Assembly (NCBI GenBank): GCA_024707385.1
Contig: JANPZW010000009.1
Span: forward strand, 124,001-188,000
DNA length: 64,000 nucleotides
Origin: Cellvibrionaceae bacterium
GTDB lineage: Bacteria > Pseudomonadota > Gammaproteobacteria > Pseudomonadales > Cellvibrionaceae
Reading direction: 5' to 3'
A program made the position numbers and the translations under genes. Below, in pieces: positions 29,451-39,359 of the stretch. Positions within the stretch are counted from its first letter, which is position 1, and each line of letters begins with the position of its first letter. The notes under the pieces were generated by a model, which was given only the letters and a program-made list of their open reading frames with translations, ran no database searches and had not been told where the DNA came from.

Positions 29451-31097
29451 GATCACTTCCCAGCAGATGACCGGCAAGCTGCTCGCAGCCGGATTCGAGC
29501 GCAGCGGCCCGTCTGCGGCAGCCTTGAGCGACCCGATTGCCGACACACCCATGGTCGTGACGCTGGACCAGTTGCGCCCCTACGACCATGACCCGCGCAA
29601 GAAGCGCAATCCGGCCTACGAGGAAATCAAGGCGTCCATTCGCGAGCGCGGCCTGGACGCGGCACCGGCCATCACCCGACGGCCTGGCGAAGACCACTAC
29701 ATCATCCGCAATGGCGGCAACACGCGCCTGGCCATCCTGCGTGAGCTGTGGTCAGAGACCAAGGATGAGCGGTTTTTCCGCATAGCGTGCCTGTTTCGCC
29801 CATGGCCCAGCCGCGGCGAAGTCGTCATGCTGACCGGCCACCTGGCCGAGAACGAACTGCGTGGGGGCCTGACGTTCATCGAGCGCGCCCTTGGCGTCGA
29901 GAAGGCACGCGAGTTCTACGAGCAGGAAAGCGGCACTACCCTGAGCCAGTCCGAACTGGCCCGCCGCCTGGCCGCCGATGGTTTCCCGGTCCAGCAGTCG
30001 CACATCAGCCGCATGAACGATGCGGTGCGCTACCTCCTGCCGGCGATCCCCACCGTGCTCTATGGCGGCCTCGGCCGTCACCAGGTCGAACGCCTGTCGG
30101 TCATGCGCAAGGCCTGCCTGCTTGCGTGGGAGCGCTACGCCAAAGGCCGTCCACTGGTCCAGGACTTCGACGAGTTCTTCCAGGAAGTCTTGTCGCAGTT
30201 CGATGTGCAGGCCGACGCGTTCTCCACGCAGCGCGTACAGGACGAGCTGATCGGTCAGATGGCCGAGCTGCTGGGTGTCGATTACGACGTGCTCGCGCTG
30301 GACATGACCGAATCCGAGAGCCGCCAGCGCGCGCTGGTCAGCGATCCGACGCCACCATCGGCACCGCCAACTTTGCCGGAGCCTGGAGCCGTCGCGCACC
30401 CATTTGCCAACGCCGTGCCACCCACAGCAGGGGCCGCACCGGCACCGCAGTCTGCAGCCTGCCATCTACCCCTTCAACGCGCGAGAGCGACGCGGATGCC
30501 AATGAGGCAGGCACAGCCAGTCCGGCAGCGGAGGATCACCTGCTTCAGAATCACATCGTCTCGCCGGCGCCAACGACCGAACGGCTCCAGTCCATCCAAC
30601 GCATGGTCGCCGACCAGTTGGGTGATGCGCTGCCGCCCGACTTCTCGGCGAACGTGTTGCAGTCCATCCCCGTGCAGGCTGGTGGGCTCTATCCGATCTC
30701 CGATGTCTGGTACATCGATGCGAGCCTGGACACGCCCGAGCGCCTGCGCGTCCATGTCGCACAGTTTGCCCGCGAGATCGCGGGGGAGGCCGGCCTGGAT
30801 GCGTGCGTCGATGACCGTGCAGACGGCATCGGTTTCGCCTGCCGTGCCTGCGCCCAGGACCCGGGGCCGCTGGGCCGTGCCGTCCTGGCGCTACTTGCAT
30901 GCCTGGCCGGTCAGCCGCCTGCTGACGTCGGCCTGGACAACGGGCAATTCGTCATCGACCTGTCGGTACTGCTGCACGGACAGGGCGACGGAACCCGGCG
31001 ACTGAGCGACACCGCACTGGTCAAGCTGTTCCGGCTGCTGCGGTTGGCCCGCCGTCTGATCGACCTGGACGCCAGCGCTGCGGACCCAGGAACGTGA
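29443..31097 (+). CDS. parB: ParB-family partition protein (frameshifted)
   Basis: About 551 residues once repaired. The N-terminal ParB/Srx domain has VTLDQLRPYDHDPRKKRNPAYEEIKASI and IRNGGNTRLAILREL (arginine-box region). A helix-turn-helix with SQSELARRLAADGFPVQQSHISRM follows at about 165-195. The C-terminal domain (SIQRMVADQLGDALPPDF onwards) is in another frame; the switch by one missing base lies between about 30,450 and 30,485. ATG 29,443 has AGGGAGG upstream and overlaps the end of shi. DNA site unknown; the CTATCCCCWGGGGATAG palindromes 2-5.7 kb downstream are candidates. Confidence 0.88.
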
Positions 31098-31112
31098 CCG
31101 AGGGAGGCCAGC

Positions 31113-31673
31113 ATGTCCGCACCACACCCACTCAACCAGGCCGTCATCGCTCAGGCCCTCTATGACCTACGCAATGGGCAACTGCGCCGCTGCAAGCTGA
31201 TGGGGTTTGGCGAGGAAGAGCTGGATGCCCTCAAGCATCCCGCGCTGATCAGTGTGTTGGCCAACGCCAACGTCTCGTGGTGCTCAGTGACGGTCAACCG
31301 CGAAGTGCTCCGGCGTCTGCTCAGGCAGGCGCAGGATGTGGAGAAGGAGATCGCCACGGTCGATCGCATGCTCAGGCTGGGCGCGAGCACGGAGATGGTC
31401 AGTCGCTTCTACGGCCTGACCCATCAGGAAGTGGCGCTTCGCCGCGACATCCTTGGCCTACCCAAGCGCAAGGGCCGCCATCCCGTGCTGGACGAGAAGC
31501 AGGATACGGAGCTGTGGCGGCAATGGAAGGCCGTAACCGGTAGCAGGAACGTCGATCTCGAAGACGAAACCTCCATCCTCGATGCCGCCATGGACCTGGC
31601 CGAAGGCATGTCCCTGCCTCTGTCGGTGGTCTGGGCCTCGATCAAGAGCTGGGTCGATCAGGGATTGGGTTGA
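31113..31673 (+). CDS. DUF2857 family ICE protein
   Basis: 186 residues of the DUF2857 type conserved in PFGI-1/SPI-7 islands. It contains LRRLLRQAQDVEKEIATVDRMLRLGASTEMVSRFYGLTHQEVALRR, which looks like a helix-turn-helix region preceding LPKRKGRHP. GGAGG lies seven bases before the ATG. Corresponds in position to a gene of unknown role in the ICEclc maintenance operon. Probably DNA binding, by inference. Ends 2 nt before the next start. Confidence 0.8.
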   Translation: MSAPHPLNQAVIAQALYDLRNGQLRRCKLMGFGEEELDALKHPALISVLANANVSWCSVTVNREVLRRLLRQAQDVEKEIATVDRMLRLGASTEMVSRFYGLTHQEVALRRDILGLPKRKGRHPVLDEKQDTELWRQWKAVTGSRNVDLEDETSILDAAMDLAEGMSLPLSVVWASIKSWVDQGLG

Positions 31674-31675
31674 CC

Positions 31676-32895
31676 ATGGCCGTGGACGACATAGAACCGC
31701 GTCGTGGCCCCACCGCGCTCGCTGATCTGTTCGACGCTGCGCTGAGAGACCTTGCGCCCAAGTCAAATCCCGACACGCCCTCGGCGTCTGGCGACGCCTT
31801 CCTGTTTAGCGGAAACCGGCACGAGACCGTACCACGGCGGCTTTTTCTCGATCGTCGTCTGACGCCGTTGGAGCGCAACGCCTGGCAGGTCTTCCGTCTG
31901 ATGCAGGGCGACGATGGCGTGACGGCATTCCCCACCTATGAGCAGTTGCGGCCCTGGCTAGCCTCGATGCCATGCGCGAGGCAGGCTTCGCACGAAACCG
32001 TGGCGCGAGCCCTGACGCTGCTGCGCCTGACCCGATGGCTGAGCCTCGTTCGGCGGCGACGCGACCCCAAGACCGGCCGCATCCTCGGCAACCTCTATGT
32101 CCTTCATGACGAGCCACTGACGCCCTTTGAAGCGATGCAGCTCGACGCTGATTACCTCGCCCTGGTCAGCCAGTCCCTCGGCCACTCGGCCAAGGCCGTG
32201 CAGATGGTCGGTATGAACACGCTCAAGGAAATCGCAGAAGACCCGTTGCTGGCTGGCCGCACGCTGCCGTCACGGCTGCAGGTTCTGGCCGACCGTCTGG
32301 CCAGCCAAGGCATCATGGCGGGCGAAGGTTATCCACAAGAGGAGGCTCTCACGATTCCGAAGAAGGGCCGGCGAGCCTTCTTCGGAATCGTGGTGACCTC
32401 ACTTCGGAATCCGAAGCAGGGCCGAAACCCGCGCCAGACGCCTCTCTTCGGAATCCGAAGCAGGCCCGTACAGTACGTAGTAGTTGTATGAATGAAATAC
32501 GTACTACCGCGCAGGCACAGGCGCAGGCGCGCACGTTGGGCGACCTGCAATGGCCCAAGCGCTTCACGCAGCTGAAGGCTGAGCAGCAGACAGGTGCCAG
32601 GGTGGCCTTGCAGCAGGTCGATGCCTCACTGCGACAGGCCGTGCTGGACGAATGGGCCACACGATGCAGCAGCCACGGCATCCGCAATCCTGCGGGATAT
32701 TTGTTCGGCATCATCCAGCGGGCCATCCATGGCGAGTTCAATGCCTGGGCCAAGAAGGACGCGCCATCGGCCCCCGTTCCTCCAAGCCAGCGGCCACCAC
32801 CTGCACCGCCACCTCAGCCGCAGGGCAAGCCCGTGTCACCGGAAGTCGCCAAGCAGCACATCGAACGGCTGCGCAATCTGCTCGCCAGCAAGTGA
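31676..32895 (+). CDS. STY4528-type island replication protein (frameshifted)
   Basis: Island replication-protein family; repaired length about 406 residues. The N-terminal part (to about 215) has PRRLFLDRRLTPLERNAWQ and a winged-helix-like SHETVARALTLLRLTRWLSLVRRRRD. As written it ends at 32,491 and a second frame from 32,488 carries RNPAGYLFGIIQRAIHGEF, which I take as the C-terminal domain. The two CTTCGGAATCCGAAG repeats encode LRNPKQ in the first and second frame respectively, so one base is probably missing between them (32,417-32,445). The linker holds iterons and a DnaA box, suggesting that the origin lies inside the initiator gene. Confidence 0.72.
32329..32468. repeat. Candidate replication origin: DnaA box plus iterons
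   Basis: TTATCCACA at 32,329-32,337 is a perfect DnaA box. It is followed by a perfect 17-bp inverted repeat (32,350-32,366 with 32,376-32,392; core ATTCCGAAG) and by two CTTCGGAATCCGAAG palindromes at 32,402-32,416 and 32,446-32,460, each followed by CAGG(G/C)CCG and 44 bp apart. All share the half-site CTTCGGA. It lies in the linker of the replication-protein gene. Confidence 0.6.
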
Positions 32896-32943
32896 GAAGG
32901 CCTGCAAGGCGGCGCAAGTAGATGTCCATGGCCGCCGGTAGAG

Positions 32944-32960
32944 CTATCCCCTGGGGATAG
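32944..32960. repeat. Palindrome CTATCCCCTGGGGATAG, copy 1
   Basis: 17-bp palindrome with a single central base, in the 317-bp gene-free stretch 32,896-33,212 that otherwise shows nothing recognisable. 132 bp from copy 2. Exact match of both arms. Confidence 0.75.
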
Positions 32961-33075
32961 TTCCACTGCCGAGTACGGCGCGGAGCAGTCGCAGGTCCGC
33001 CATCGACCATCTGCCACAGAGTCAGTGTTGTCCGCCCCGATCCCGGCGTGCAGCGTTCCTTGGCGCTCCATGGCG

Positions 33076-33092
33076 CTATCCCCTGGGGATAG
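33076..33092. repeat. Palindrome CTATCCCCTGGGGATAG, copy 2
   Basis: Identical to copy 1, with symmetry extending to GCTATCCCC...GGGGATAGC. It lies 120 bp before the ATG of the DUF1845-type gene, where an operator or partition site could sit. Confidence 0.75.
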
Positions 33093-33212
33093 CACGCGCC
33101 GCATGCACTCACAGCGCCCTGAACCGGGGACGGGCGGGTTTCGGTTTGTTGACTGACTACCTTCCGCTTCCTGCCGAAGCTGTCCGCTCTTTTTCAACAA
33201 CGGGCGGACACC

Positions 33213-33996
33213 ATGGCAACGACCAACGAACCCTTGCAACTGAATCTCGGCTCCTTGCGCAGCGCAATGTCGCTGACGCTGCATACGCACCACGCCTCGC
33301 GGATCTGGCATGGCCGCGCTGCCGCCGAGGGGCGACCGGGCATCGTCGGCCTGAATGGCTACATCGCCCAGATGAACAAGATGCGCCGCGGCGCGGAGCA
33401 AGACGACCCGTACAGCGACTTCTGGATGCTGCGCATCGAGGACAAGCTCGACCAGACCAAGGCCACGCTGCAATCGCTGCGCGAGCAGGTGGACCAGGCG
33501 CTCGCGAGCTGTGCCGCCGGCGCTCACACTGGGCGAGAACCTCAACGTGCAGCCTGTCAAGCTGCCGCTGTTCGTCAATGCGCAGCTCGGCTTTGCCGCT
33601 GTGTATCTGCTCGCCGACTACGACGACATCGCCCGCAAGCTGATCCTCGCGCACCACACTGCGCTCATCGACCGCAGCACTCTGGAGCGCTGGCTCAACG
33701 AAGGCGCGCATGCGCTGCGCAGCTTGTTCTCGCTGGCACAGCAGTACCGCTACTCGGGCTGCACCCGCGACGACTTCGCTGCGAAGAATGCCGCAGCCAG
33801 GGCTGCGCTGGAGAAGTTTGGCGAACTGCCGCAGGACGTACTTGAAGGCACGCGCCGCTCGAAGTTCGCGCCGCCCATCGTGCGTCGTGGCCTGCAGCAG
33901 CGCGGTGACGATCCTGCCGCAGCCGCATCACCCAGCGACGAGGCGACCACCACCGAGGCACCCGAGACCACTGCAGGCGAGGACGCGCAGGCATGA
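33213..33996 (+). CDS. ICE protein TIGR03761 / PFL_4669 family, DUF1845 (frameshifted)
   Basis: About 260 residues after repair. The first part includes LGSLRSAMSLTLHTHHASRIWHGR and GIVGLNGYIAQMNKMRRGAEQDDPYSDFWMLRIEDKL. After a one-base shift near 33,508-33,515 the family sequence continues with LNVQPVKLPLFVNAQLGF, YLLADYDDIARKLILAHH and SRYSGC-like SLAQQYRYSGCTRDDF. Conserved in PFGI-1-type ICEs, function unknown. Stop overlaps the next ATG by 4 nt (ATGA). Confidence 0.82.
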
Positions 33997-34520
33997 GCGA
34001 ACTGAACTGCGACGCGCGCTACTTTCGCCCGCTGCAACAGACCGCCTTCATGCGGCTGGAACACGCTGCCTCTCTAAAAGGCCTTTTGAAGCCTTTTAAA
34101 GGTAAGGGGGACTTGGAGGCCTGGGCCAGCCAGTGCTTCGCCATGCGCAACGAGTTGATTGGCCTGGCGCAACGACAGGTGCTGCCACAGGCCGTCGGGC
34201 ATCCCTTTCACCTGCTGTCCATCGAGCTGGCCCAGCAGACCACTGGCGCAGGCACGGCGTTTCTGCGCTGGCGCAAGCACGACCGCTCGGCCATGGGCGT
34301 GGCGCTGTGGCAGGAGCTGATCGCGAGCACCAGCACGCCGGTCAATCTGCTGGCCGACCTGCACGCCATCGAGCTTCAGCGCATCACGCTCAACATGCAG
34401 ATCAGCCTGTTGCACACCTTGGGCAGGCAGGCACAGGAATGCGCCAGCAAGGCCGCCGAGGCAGAAGACGCCTACCTGCGCCGACTCAAGTCCACGCCCC
34501 CCGCCATGCGTGACGGGTGA
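33993..34520 (+). CDS. inrR: InrR-like protein (DUF3158)
   Basis: 175 residues, DUF3158 type: FRPLQQTAFMRLEHAASLKGLLKPFKGKG, FLRWRKHDRSAMGVALWQELI, RITLNMQISLLHTLGRQAQ. Length and place (before ssb and topB, after the DUF1845 gene) fit InrR of ICEclc, a regulator needed for full integrase expression in the few transfer-competent cells. The equation with InrR rests on position and size from memory, so the symbol is tentative. ATGA overlap with the preceding gene. Confidence 0.7.
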   Translation: MSELNCDARYFRPLQQTAFMRLEHAASLKGLLKPFKGKGDLEAWASQCFAMRNELIGLAQRQVLPQAVGHPFHLLSIELAQQTTGAGTAFLRWRKHDRSAMGVALWQELIASTSTPVNLLADLHAIELQRITLNMQISLLHTLGRQAQECASKAAEAEDAYLRRLKSTPPAMRDG

Positions 34521-34593
34521 TCGCGTAGGGCAACCCATCACGCGCCCGCCGCCGACCAGGTGCGGGTATTTCAACCACCAAGGAGATTGCAAC

Positions 34594-35046
34594 ATGAGCA
34601 CGCATTTTTCTGGCGAGGGCAATATCGGCTCGCCCCCCGAGTACCGGGAGTTTCCCAATGGCAACGACGAGCCACGGCGCTTGCTGCGGCTGAACGTTTA
34701 TTTCGACAACCCCGTCCCCACCAAAAGCGGCGACTTTGAGGATCGCGGTGGCTTCTGGGCACCCGTTGAAATCTGGCATCGGGATGCGGCGCACTGGAAA
34801 GACCTGTACCAGAAAGGCATGCGCGTACTGGTCGTCGGCCGCATGGAGCGCGAACCCTGGACGGACAACGAGGATCAGCCGCGCGAGACCTGGCAGATCA
34901 ACGCGCGCAGCGTCGGCATCCTGCCGTTCCGCATCGAATCCGTGACCCTCAGCCCCCGGCAGCAGGAGACCGCGCAGGACACGCAGCCGAATTCCCAGGG
35001 CGATCAGGAACCGACCGCGCCGAAGGAGTCGAGGCGCAGGAAGTGA
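34594..35046 (+). CDS. ssb: ICE single-stranded DNA-binding protein
   Basis: 150 residues. An OB-fold-like body starts MSTHFSGEGNIGSPPEYREF and continues with RLNVYFDNPVPTKSGDFEDRGGFWAPVEIWHRDAAHW and YQKGMRVLVVGRMEREPW, the conserved SSB strands. It has an acidic/polar tail but no DDDIPF end. AAGGAG precedes ATG 34,594; a longer frame upstream is rejected for lack of a site. Probably protects the transferred or replicating ICE strand. Confidence 0.85.
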   Translation: MSTHFSGEGNIGSPPEYREFPNGNDEPRRLLRLNVYFDNPVPTKSGDFEDRGGFWAPVEIWHRDAAHWKDLYQKGMRVLVVGRMEREPWTDNEDQPRETWQINARSVGILPFRIESVTLSPRQQETAQDTQPNSQGDQEPTAPKESRRRK

Positions 35047-35094
35047 CCCGGCATGGGGCGGCCGCAGGTGCTCGCCGCCCCATGTCCTGACGAG

Positions 35095-35111
35095 CTATCC
35101 CCAGGGGATAG
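35095..35111. repeat. Palindrome CTATCCCCAGGGGATAG, copy 3
   Basis: Same palindrome as copies 1 and 2 but with central A. Here symmetry extends to 23 bp (35,092-35,114, GAGCTATCCCC-A-GGGGATAGCTC). It lies in the 271-bp spacer between ssb and topB, which otherwise contains nothing recognisable. Confidence 0.75.
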
Positions 35112-35317
35112 CTCCATCAACGTCCACCGGCTTTCACGCGCTCCCGAAAATCGCAGCTCCCGGCCTGCACACCGAGCCGCACACATCTCCGGCTCCCGCC
35201 ACTCCATCCCGTGAAAGGGGTCGCCACCGCATGCGGCTTGTTTGCTGCTGCCCCTGTTGGCTCTCGGCATCCTTGATTCCAGCAACTCAATGAACCACGG
35301 AATTCGGATGGACGGAC

Positions 35318-37330
35318 ATGCGGCTGTTCTTGTGCGAGAAGCCCTCCCAGGGCAAGGACATTGGCCGGATCGTCGGCGCGACGCAGCGCGGTGAAGGTTG
35401 TCTCAGCGGCTCCGGTGTCACTGTCACCTGGTGCATTGGCCACCTCGTGGAAGCGGCAGCCCCCGAGGCCTATGACGCGGCGCTCAAGCGCTGGTCGCTG
35501 GAGCAGTTGCCCATCATTCCCCAGCAATGGCGGGTCGAGGTCAAACCAAAGACCGCTACGCAATTCAAGGTCGTCAAGGCACTCCTGGCGAAGGCGACCC
35601 ACCTGATCATCGCTACCGATGCCGACCGCGAAGGCGAGCTGATCGCCCGAGAGATCATCGAACTGTGCGGCTACCGTGGCCCCATCGAGCGGCTCTGGCT
35701 GTCGGCACTCAACGATGCGTCGATCCGCACAGCGCTTGGCAAGCTGCGGCCTTCATCCGACACGCTGCCGATGTACTACTCGGCGCTGGCGCGTTCGCGG
35801 GCCGATTGGCTTGTGGGAATGAACCTCAGTCGACTGTTCACTGTGCTGGGCCGGCAGGCCGGGTACGACGGCGTGCTGTCTGTCGGGCGCGTACAGACCC
35901 CGACGCTGAAGCTCGTCGTGGATCGTGATCGGGAAATCGCGGCCTTCAAGTCGGTGCCGTTCTGGGCCATCGACGTGTCTCTGTCCGCAGGTGGGCAGAC
36001 TTTCAGCGTGCAGTGGGTTCCGCCCGATGGCTGCACCGACGACGCCGGCCGCTGCCTGCAGCAGCCCACCGCTCAGCAGGCCGCGCAGCAGATCCGCACT
36101 GCGGGTGCTGCCCAGGTGGTATCGGTCGAGACCGAGCGTGTGCGCGAAGGCCCGCCGCTGCCGTTCGACCTGGGAACGCTTCAGGAGGTTTGTTCCAGGC
36201 AGCTTGGGCTGGACGTGCAGGAGACCCTGGAGATTGCCCAGGCCCTGTACGAGACGCACAAGGCCACCACATACCCGCGTTCGGACTCCGGCTACCTGCC
36301 CGAGAGCATGTTCGCCGAGGTGTCCACGGTCCTTGACAGCCTGCTCAAGACCGATCCCTCGCTGCGCCCGATCATGGGCCAGCTCGACCGCTCTCAGCGC
36401 TCGCGCGCATGGAACGACAGCAAAGTAACGGCCCACCACGGCATCATCCCGACGCTCGAACCCGCGAACCTCTCTGCGATGAGCGAGAAGGAGCTGGCGG
36501 TGTACTGCCTGATCCGCGCGAATTACCTCGCGCAGTTCCTCCCTCACCACGAGTTCGACCGCACCGTTGTCGAGTTCTCCAGCGGCCAGCAGACGCTGGC
36601 GGCCACAGGGAAGCAGGTCGTTGCCCAAGGCTGGCGCCTGGTGCTGGCCGAGCTGCAAGCAGACGAGGACGGCGAAGCCGTCGCTCGCAGCCAGGTACTG
36701 CCCGCGCTGCGCGAGCGCCTGGCATGCCAAGTGGCCGAGGTTGAGATCAAGGCGCTGAAGACGATGCCGCCCAAGCCGTACACGCAAGGCGAACTGGTCA
36801 AGTCCATGAAAGGGGTCGCCAAGCTGGTGACGGACCCGCGCCTGAAACAGAAGCTCAAGGATACGGTCGGCATCGGCACCGAGGCGACACGGGCCAACAT
36901 CATCAGCGGGCTGATCGCACGCGGCTATCTCGTGAAGAAAGGACGCTCCATTCGCGCATCGGATGCGGCTTTCACACTGATCGACGCCGTGCCTGCAGCA
37001 ATTGCCGACCCCGGCACGACGGCCGTCTGGGAGCAGGCGCTCGACATGATCGAGACCGGACAGCTTACCCTTCAAGTCTTCATCGGCAAGCAGGCCGCAT
37101 GGATTTCGCAACTGATCGCGCAGTACAGCAGCACCTCGCTGTCCATCAAGGTCCCCCAAGGTCCCGCTTGCCCGCAGTGCGGCGCACCGACGCGCCAACG
37201 CACCGGCAAGACCGGCCCCTTTTGGTCTTGCAGTCGCTACCCCGACTGCAAAGGCACGCTGCCAGTGGAAATCGGCGCGTCCAAGCGCGGTGCCTCACGC
37301 CCCCGCAGTAGTGGCCGAAAGGGTTCCTGA
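35318..37330 (+). CDS. topB: DNA topoisomerase III
   Basis: 670 residues, type IA enzyme. The TOPRIM domain runs from MRLFLCEKPSQGKDI to IATDADREGELIAREI. The core carries RVQTPTLKLVVDRDREI and the catalytic tyrosine in TTYPRSDSGYLPE at about 317. A C-terminal zinc finger is CPQCGAPTRQ...WSCSRYPDCKG. It decatenates or relaxes ICE DNA during transfer and is standard in PFGI-1-type elements. It has a full open frame with no breaks. Confidence 0.96.
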   Translation: MRLFLCEKPSQGKDIGRIVGATQRGEGCLSGSGVTVTWCIGHLVEAAAPEAYDAALKRWSLEQLPIIPQQWRVEVKPKTATQFKVVKALLAKATHLIIATDADREGELIAREIIELCGYRGPIERLWLSALNDASIRTALGKLRPSSDTLPMYYSALARSRADWLVGMNLSRLFTVLGRQAGYDGVLSVGRVQTPTLKLVVDRDREIAAFKSVPFWAIDVSLSAGGQTFSVQWVPPDGCTDDAGRCLQQPTAQQAAQQIRTAGAAQVVSVETERVREGPPLPFDLGTLQEVCSRQLGLDVQETLEIAQALYETHKATTYPRSDSGYLPESMFAEVSTVLDSLLKTDPSLRPIMGQLDRSQRSRAWNDSKVTAHHGIIPTLEPANLSAMSEKELAVYCLIRANYLAQFLPHHEFDRTVVEFSSGQQTLAATGKQVVAQGWRLVLAELQADEDGEAVARSQVLPALRERLACQVAEVEIKALKTMPPKPYTQGELVKSMKGVAKLVTDPRLKQKLKDTVGIGTEATRANIISGLIARGYLVKKGRSIRASDAAFTLIDAVPAAIADPGTTAVWEQALDMIETGQLTLQVFIGKQAAWISQLIAQYSSTSLSIKVPQGPACPQCGAPTRQRTGKTGPFWSCSRYPDCKGTLPVEIGASKRGASRPRSSGRKGS

Positions 37331-38171
37331 TCGACCCATCTCCCCAAGAGCCGTGCCCGTCATCGGCGCATGGCTCGTGTCCCGCATGCCCTGCGGGACG
37401 CCCAGCGCGCAACGCCTTCTTATGTCCGTGTGCGCGTCCCGCCTGGCCGTCCCCGGCCGCGGGACCTGAAGGTAGTTTCTCCGCGATCCGCCATCCGCGC
37501 GTTCTGCTGATCTGCATTTTTCCGCCTCCGCGAAGGGTCCCCCGATGGCTTGCCAGACTGCGCGAGCCACCCGGAGACCCCTTCGTGGTCAGCGGTATTC
37601 GATGCCGTGCCCAACGGCGAAAAACTGGGCTCCTTTTGTGCGCGGATGTGCGCCAGAAGATGCCGGCGCCAACCACGACATGCGCCGGGTGCGATTGCTG
37701 ACAGCAGACGGTTCTAGCGACGACCGAATCTGCAACAGCCCACGGGTGGTTTTGTCCTCCCGAGCCGAAGGCCGCATGGCCTTTGGCGCCTTTCTCCTGA
37801 TGATCAACGTCGCAACGGGATCTCAGGTTTCGGCGCCATCTTCATCACCTTATCCTCGACTCACTCATTGTGACCCCGCTGCTTTACAGCAGCGTACCCA
37901 GCGGCATCGAGACGATACTCCTCGCGTCGACGCTGGGGGACAGCACATCGAACGTTCATTTTGCAGCGTGAGTCGGCATTCGGACGAGCGAAGCGAAGGG
38001 CCGGTTGCGACCCGTTGCTGACATTTATGCCACCGGATTAGCTGCCGAGAGGCGGTCTTCTATCGGCGGCCAAACAGCTCCGTTAAGTCAGTACGGATTG
38101 AACGGCACCTTCGACACGACTTCTGTATTGCCACAATTCCGTGGCGCGAAACGAGCGATGTGTTGGGTGGC
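37331..38171. other. Gene-poor cargo boundary after topB
   Basis: About 840 bp with the twin hairpins at its start and otherwise only short overlapping frames without family features. G+C and codon texture drop after about 37,600, suggesting that cargo DNA of different origin begins here. Gene remnants may be present but cannot be named. Confidence 0.45.
37379..37465. repeat. Twin GTCCCGC hairpins after topB
   Basis: First hairpin GTCCCGCA-TGCCC-TGCGGGAC (37,379-37,399). Second, GTCCCGC with inner GGCC stem and GCGGGAC (37,436-37,465). Both share the same outer arm. No T-run follows, so neither is a standard terminator. Confidence 0.5.
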
Positions 38172-39035
38172 TTACCGCTTCTGCGGTGAGCGCTTGCCAG
38201 CCTGGAGATACTTTCTCGTGCGCTCCAGACTCGCATCGGATTCGACTGTTCGCTCGCGTGCATATATGTCCGTTCCCATCGACGGCAGGAAGTGCTGCAA
38301 CTCGGCAAATGAAGGCACGCTGGAAAAGATGAATCGAGTGGACGAGAAAGCTTGACCGGCATTCTCGTGCTCGACCATCCCCGCATCGAGCTCGACCGGC
38401 GAGATTGCGCAGTCTAGAGGCCGGAGCGCCTCCACCTCGATCTCTCCTTACAGTACAAGACCACATCAGGCGCCAGCGGGAACACTACATAGCTGCCGTC
38501 TTCAAGCGGTCCCAATCCTTTGACCCACATCGTGCTCTCCCCGTTCTTGATGCAGACGGGGTGGTCTGAGGTGAGCAAAGGCGTCGCACTCGGATTCTTG
38601 GCGAACATCCACACGCCATCATGGATGGACTCGGACATCTCCTCGATAACGCCTGCCACACCGAACATGGAAAATGCTAACGCCTTCTTTTCCTCGTCGC
38701 TTGCCAGACTAAGTTCTGAGTTCATCTCTCCCACGAGGAACGCGAGTAGTTCGCGCATTTCGCGCGTTCTGAAGTATTGGGACGAGATGAACTCGGTCAA
38801 CAAGATGCGTTCTTCCGCTGACAGCGCAACGACATCCCTGGCGCGACCACTTCGGACTGCAGACAGTATACGGGCGAGCAACGGTGCGACCTGGGATTCC
38901 ATGGACGCGAATGACCGCTCAACTTGAAGACGGTCCGCGCCTGCTTGCAAGAGCTCGGGCAACGTGTAGAAGCCTTGCTCAGTGAATTGCCCCGGGTTTT
39001 GCGGAGGCTCCACTCTTTGAGAAAATGGAGCCATC

Positions 39036-39359
39036 ATGAGCAATCAAACGAAATTTTCCCCAGAAGTCCGAGAGCGTGCTGTACGTCTGGTGCAGGAGCA
39101 TCGCGGCGAATATCCGTCGCTGTGGGCGGCAGTCCAATCCATTGCGCCGAAGATCGGTTGCGTGCCGGCCACGCTGTTGGAATGGGTCAAACGCAGCGAG
39201 ATCGACAGCGGCATGCGTGACGGCATGACCACCAGCGAACGCGAACGCATGAAGGCGCTGGAACGCGAAGTCAAGGAACTGCGCCGGGCCAATGAGATTC
39301 TGAAGTCGGCCAGTGCTTTTTTCGCCCAAGCGGCGCTCGACCGCGAACTGAAGAAGTAA
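39036..39359 (+). CDS. IS3-family transposase OrfA
   Basis: 107 residues. The helix-turn-helix part [30 protein letters not shown] and LLEWVKRSE binds the IS ends. A leucine-zipper-like [19 protein letters not shown] follows. The T6 run at 39,317-39,322 within its end allows -1 slippage to give the OrfAB transposase, as in other IS3 elements. Confidence 0.93.
   Translation: MSNQTKFSPEVRERAVRLVQEHRGEYPSLWAAVQSIAPKIGCVPATLLEWVKRSEIDSGMRDGMTTSERERMKALEREVKELRRANEILKSASAFFAQAALDRELKK

Noticed and set aside
32344..32468. CRISPR-like reading of the CTTCGGAATCCGAAG repeats
   Set aside because: The repeats are short, few, palindromic and inside a coding linker, with no spacers or cas genes; iterons fit better.
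31676..32895. Programmed frameshifting as the explanation for the split replication gene
   Set aside because: There is no slippery run, and similar single-base breaks occur in many unrelated genes of the window, so an indel is simpler.
35753..37198. Long open frame (481 codons) on the minus strand opposite topB
   Set aside because: It is the antisense shadow of a G+C-rich, intact topoisomerase gene with all motifs; its translation has no family features.
37379..37465. Calling the twin hairpins oriT
   Set aside because: No relaxase gene, nick-site consensus or flanking inverted repeat pattern could be recognised in the window.
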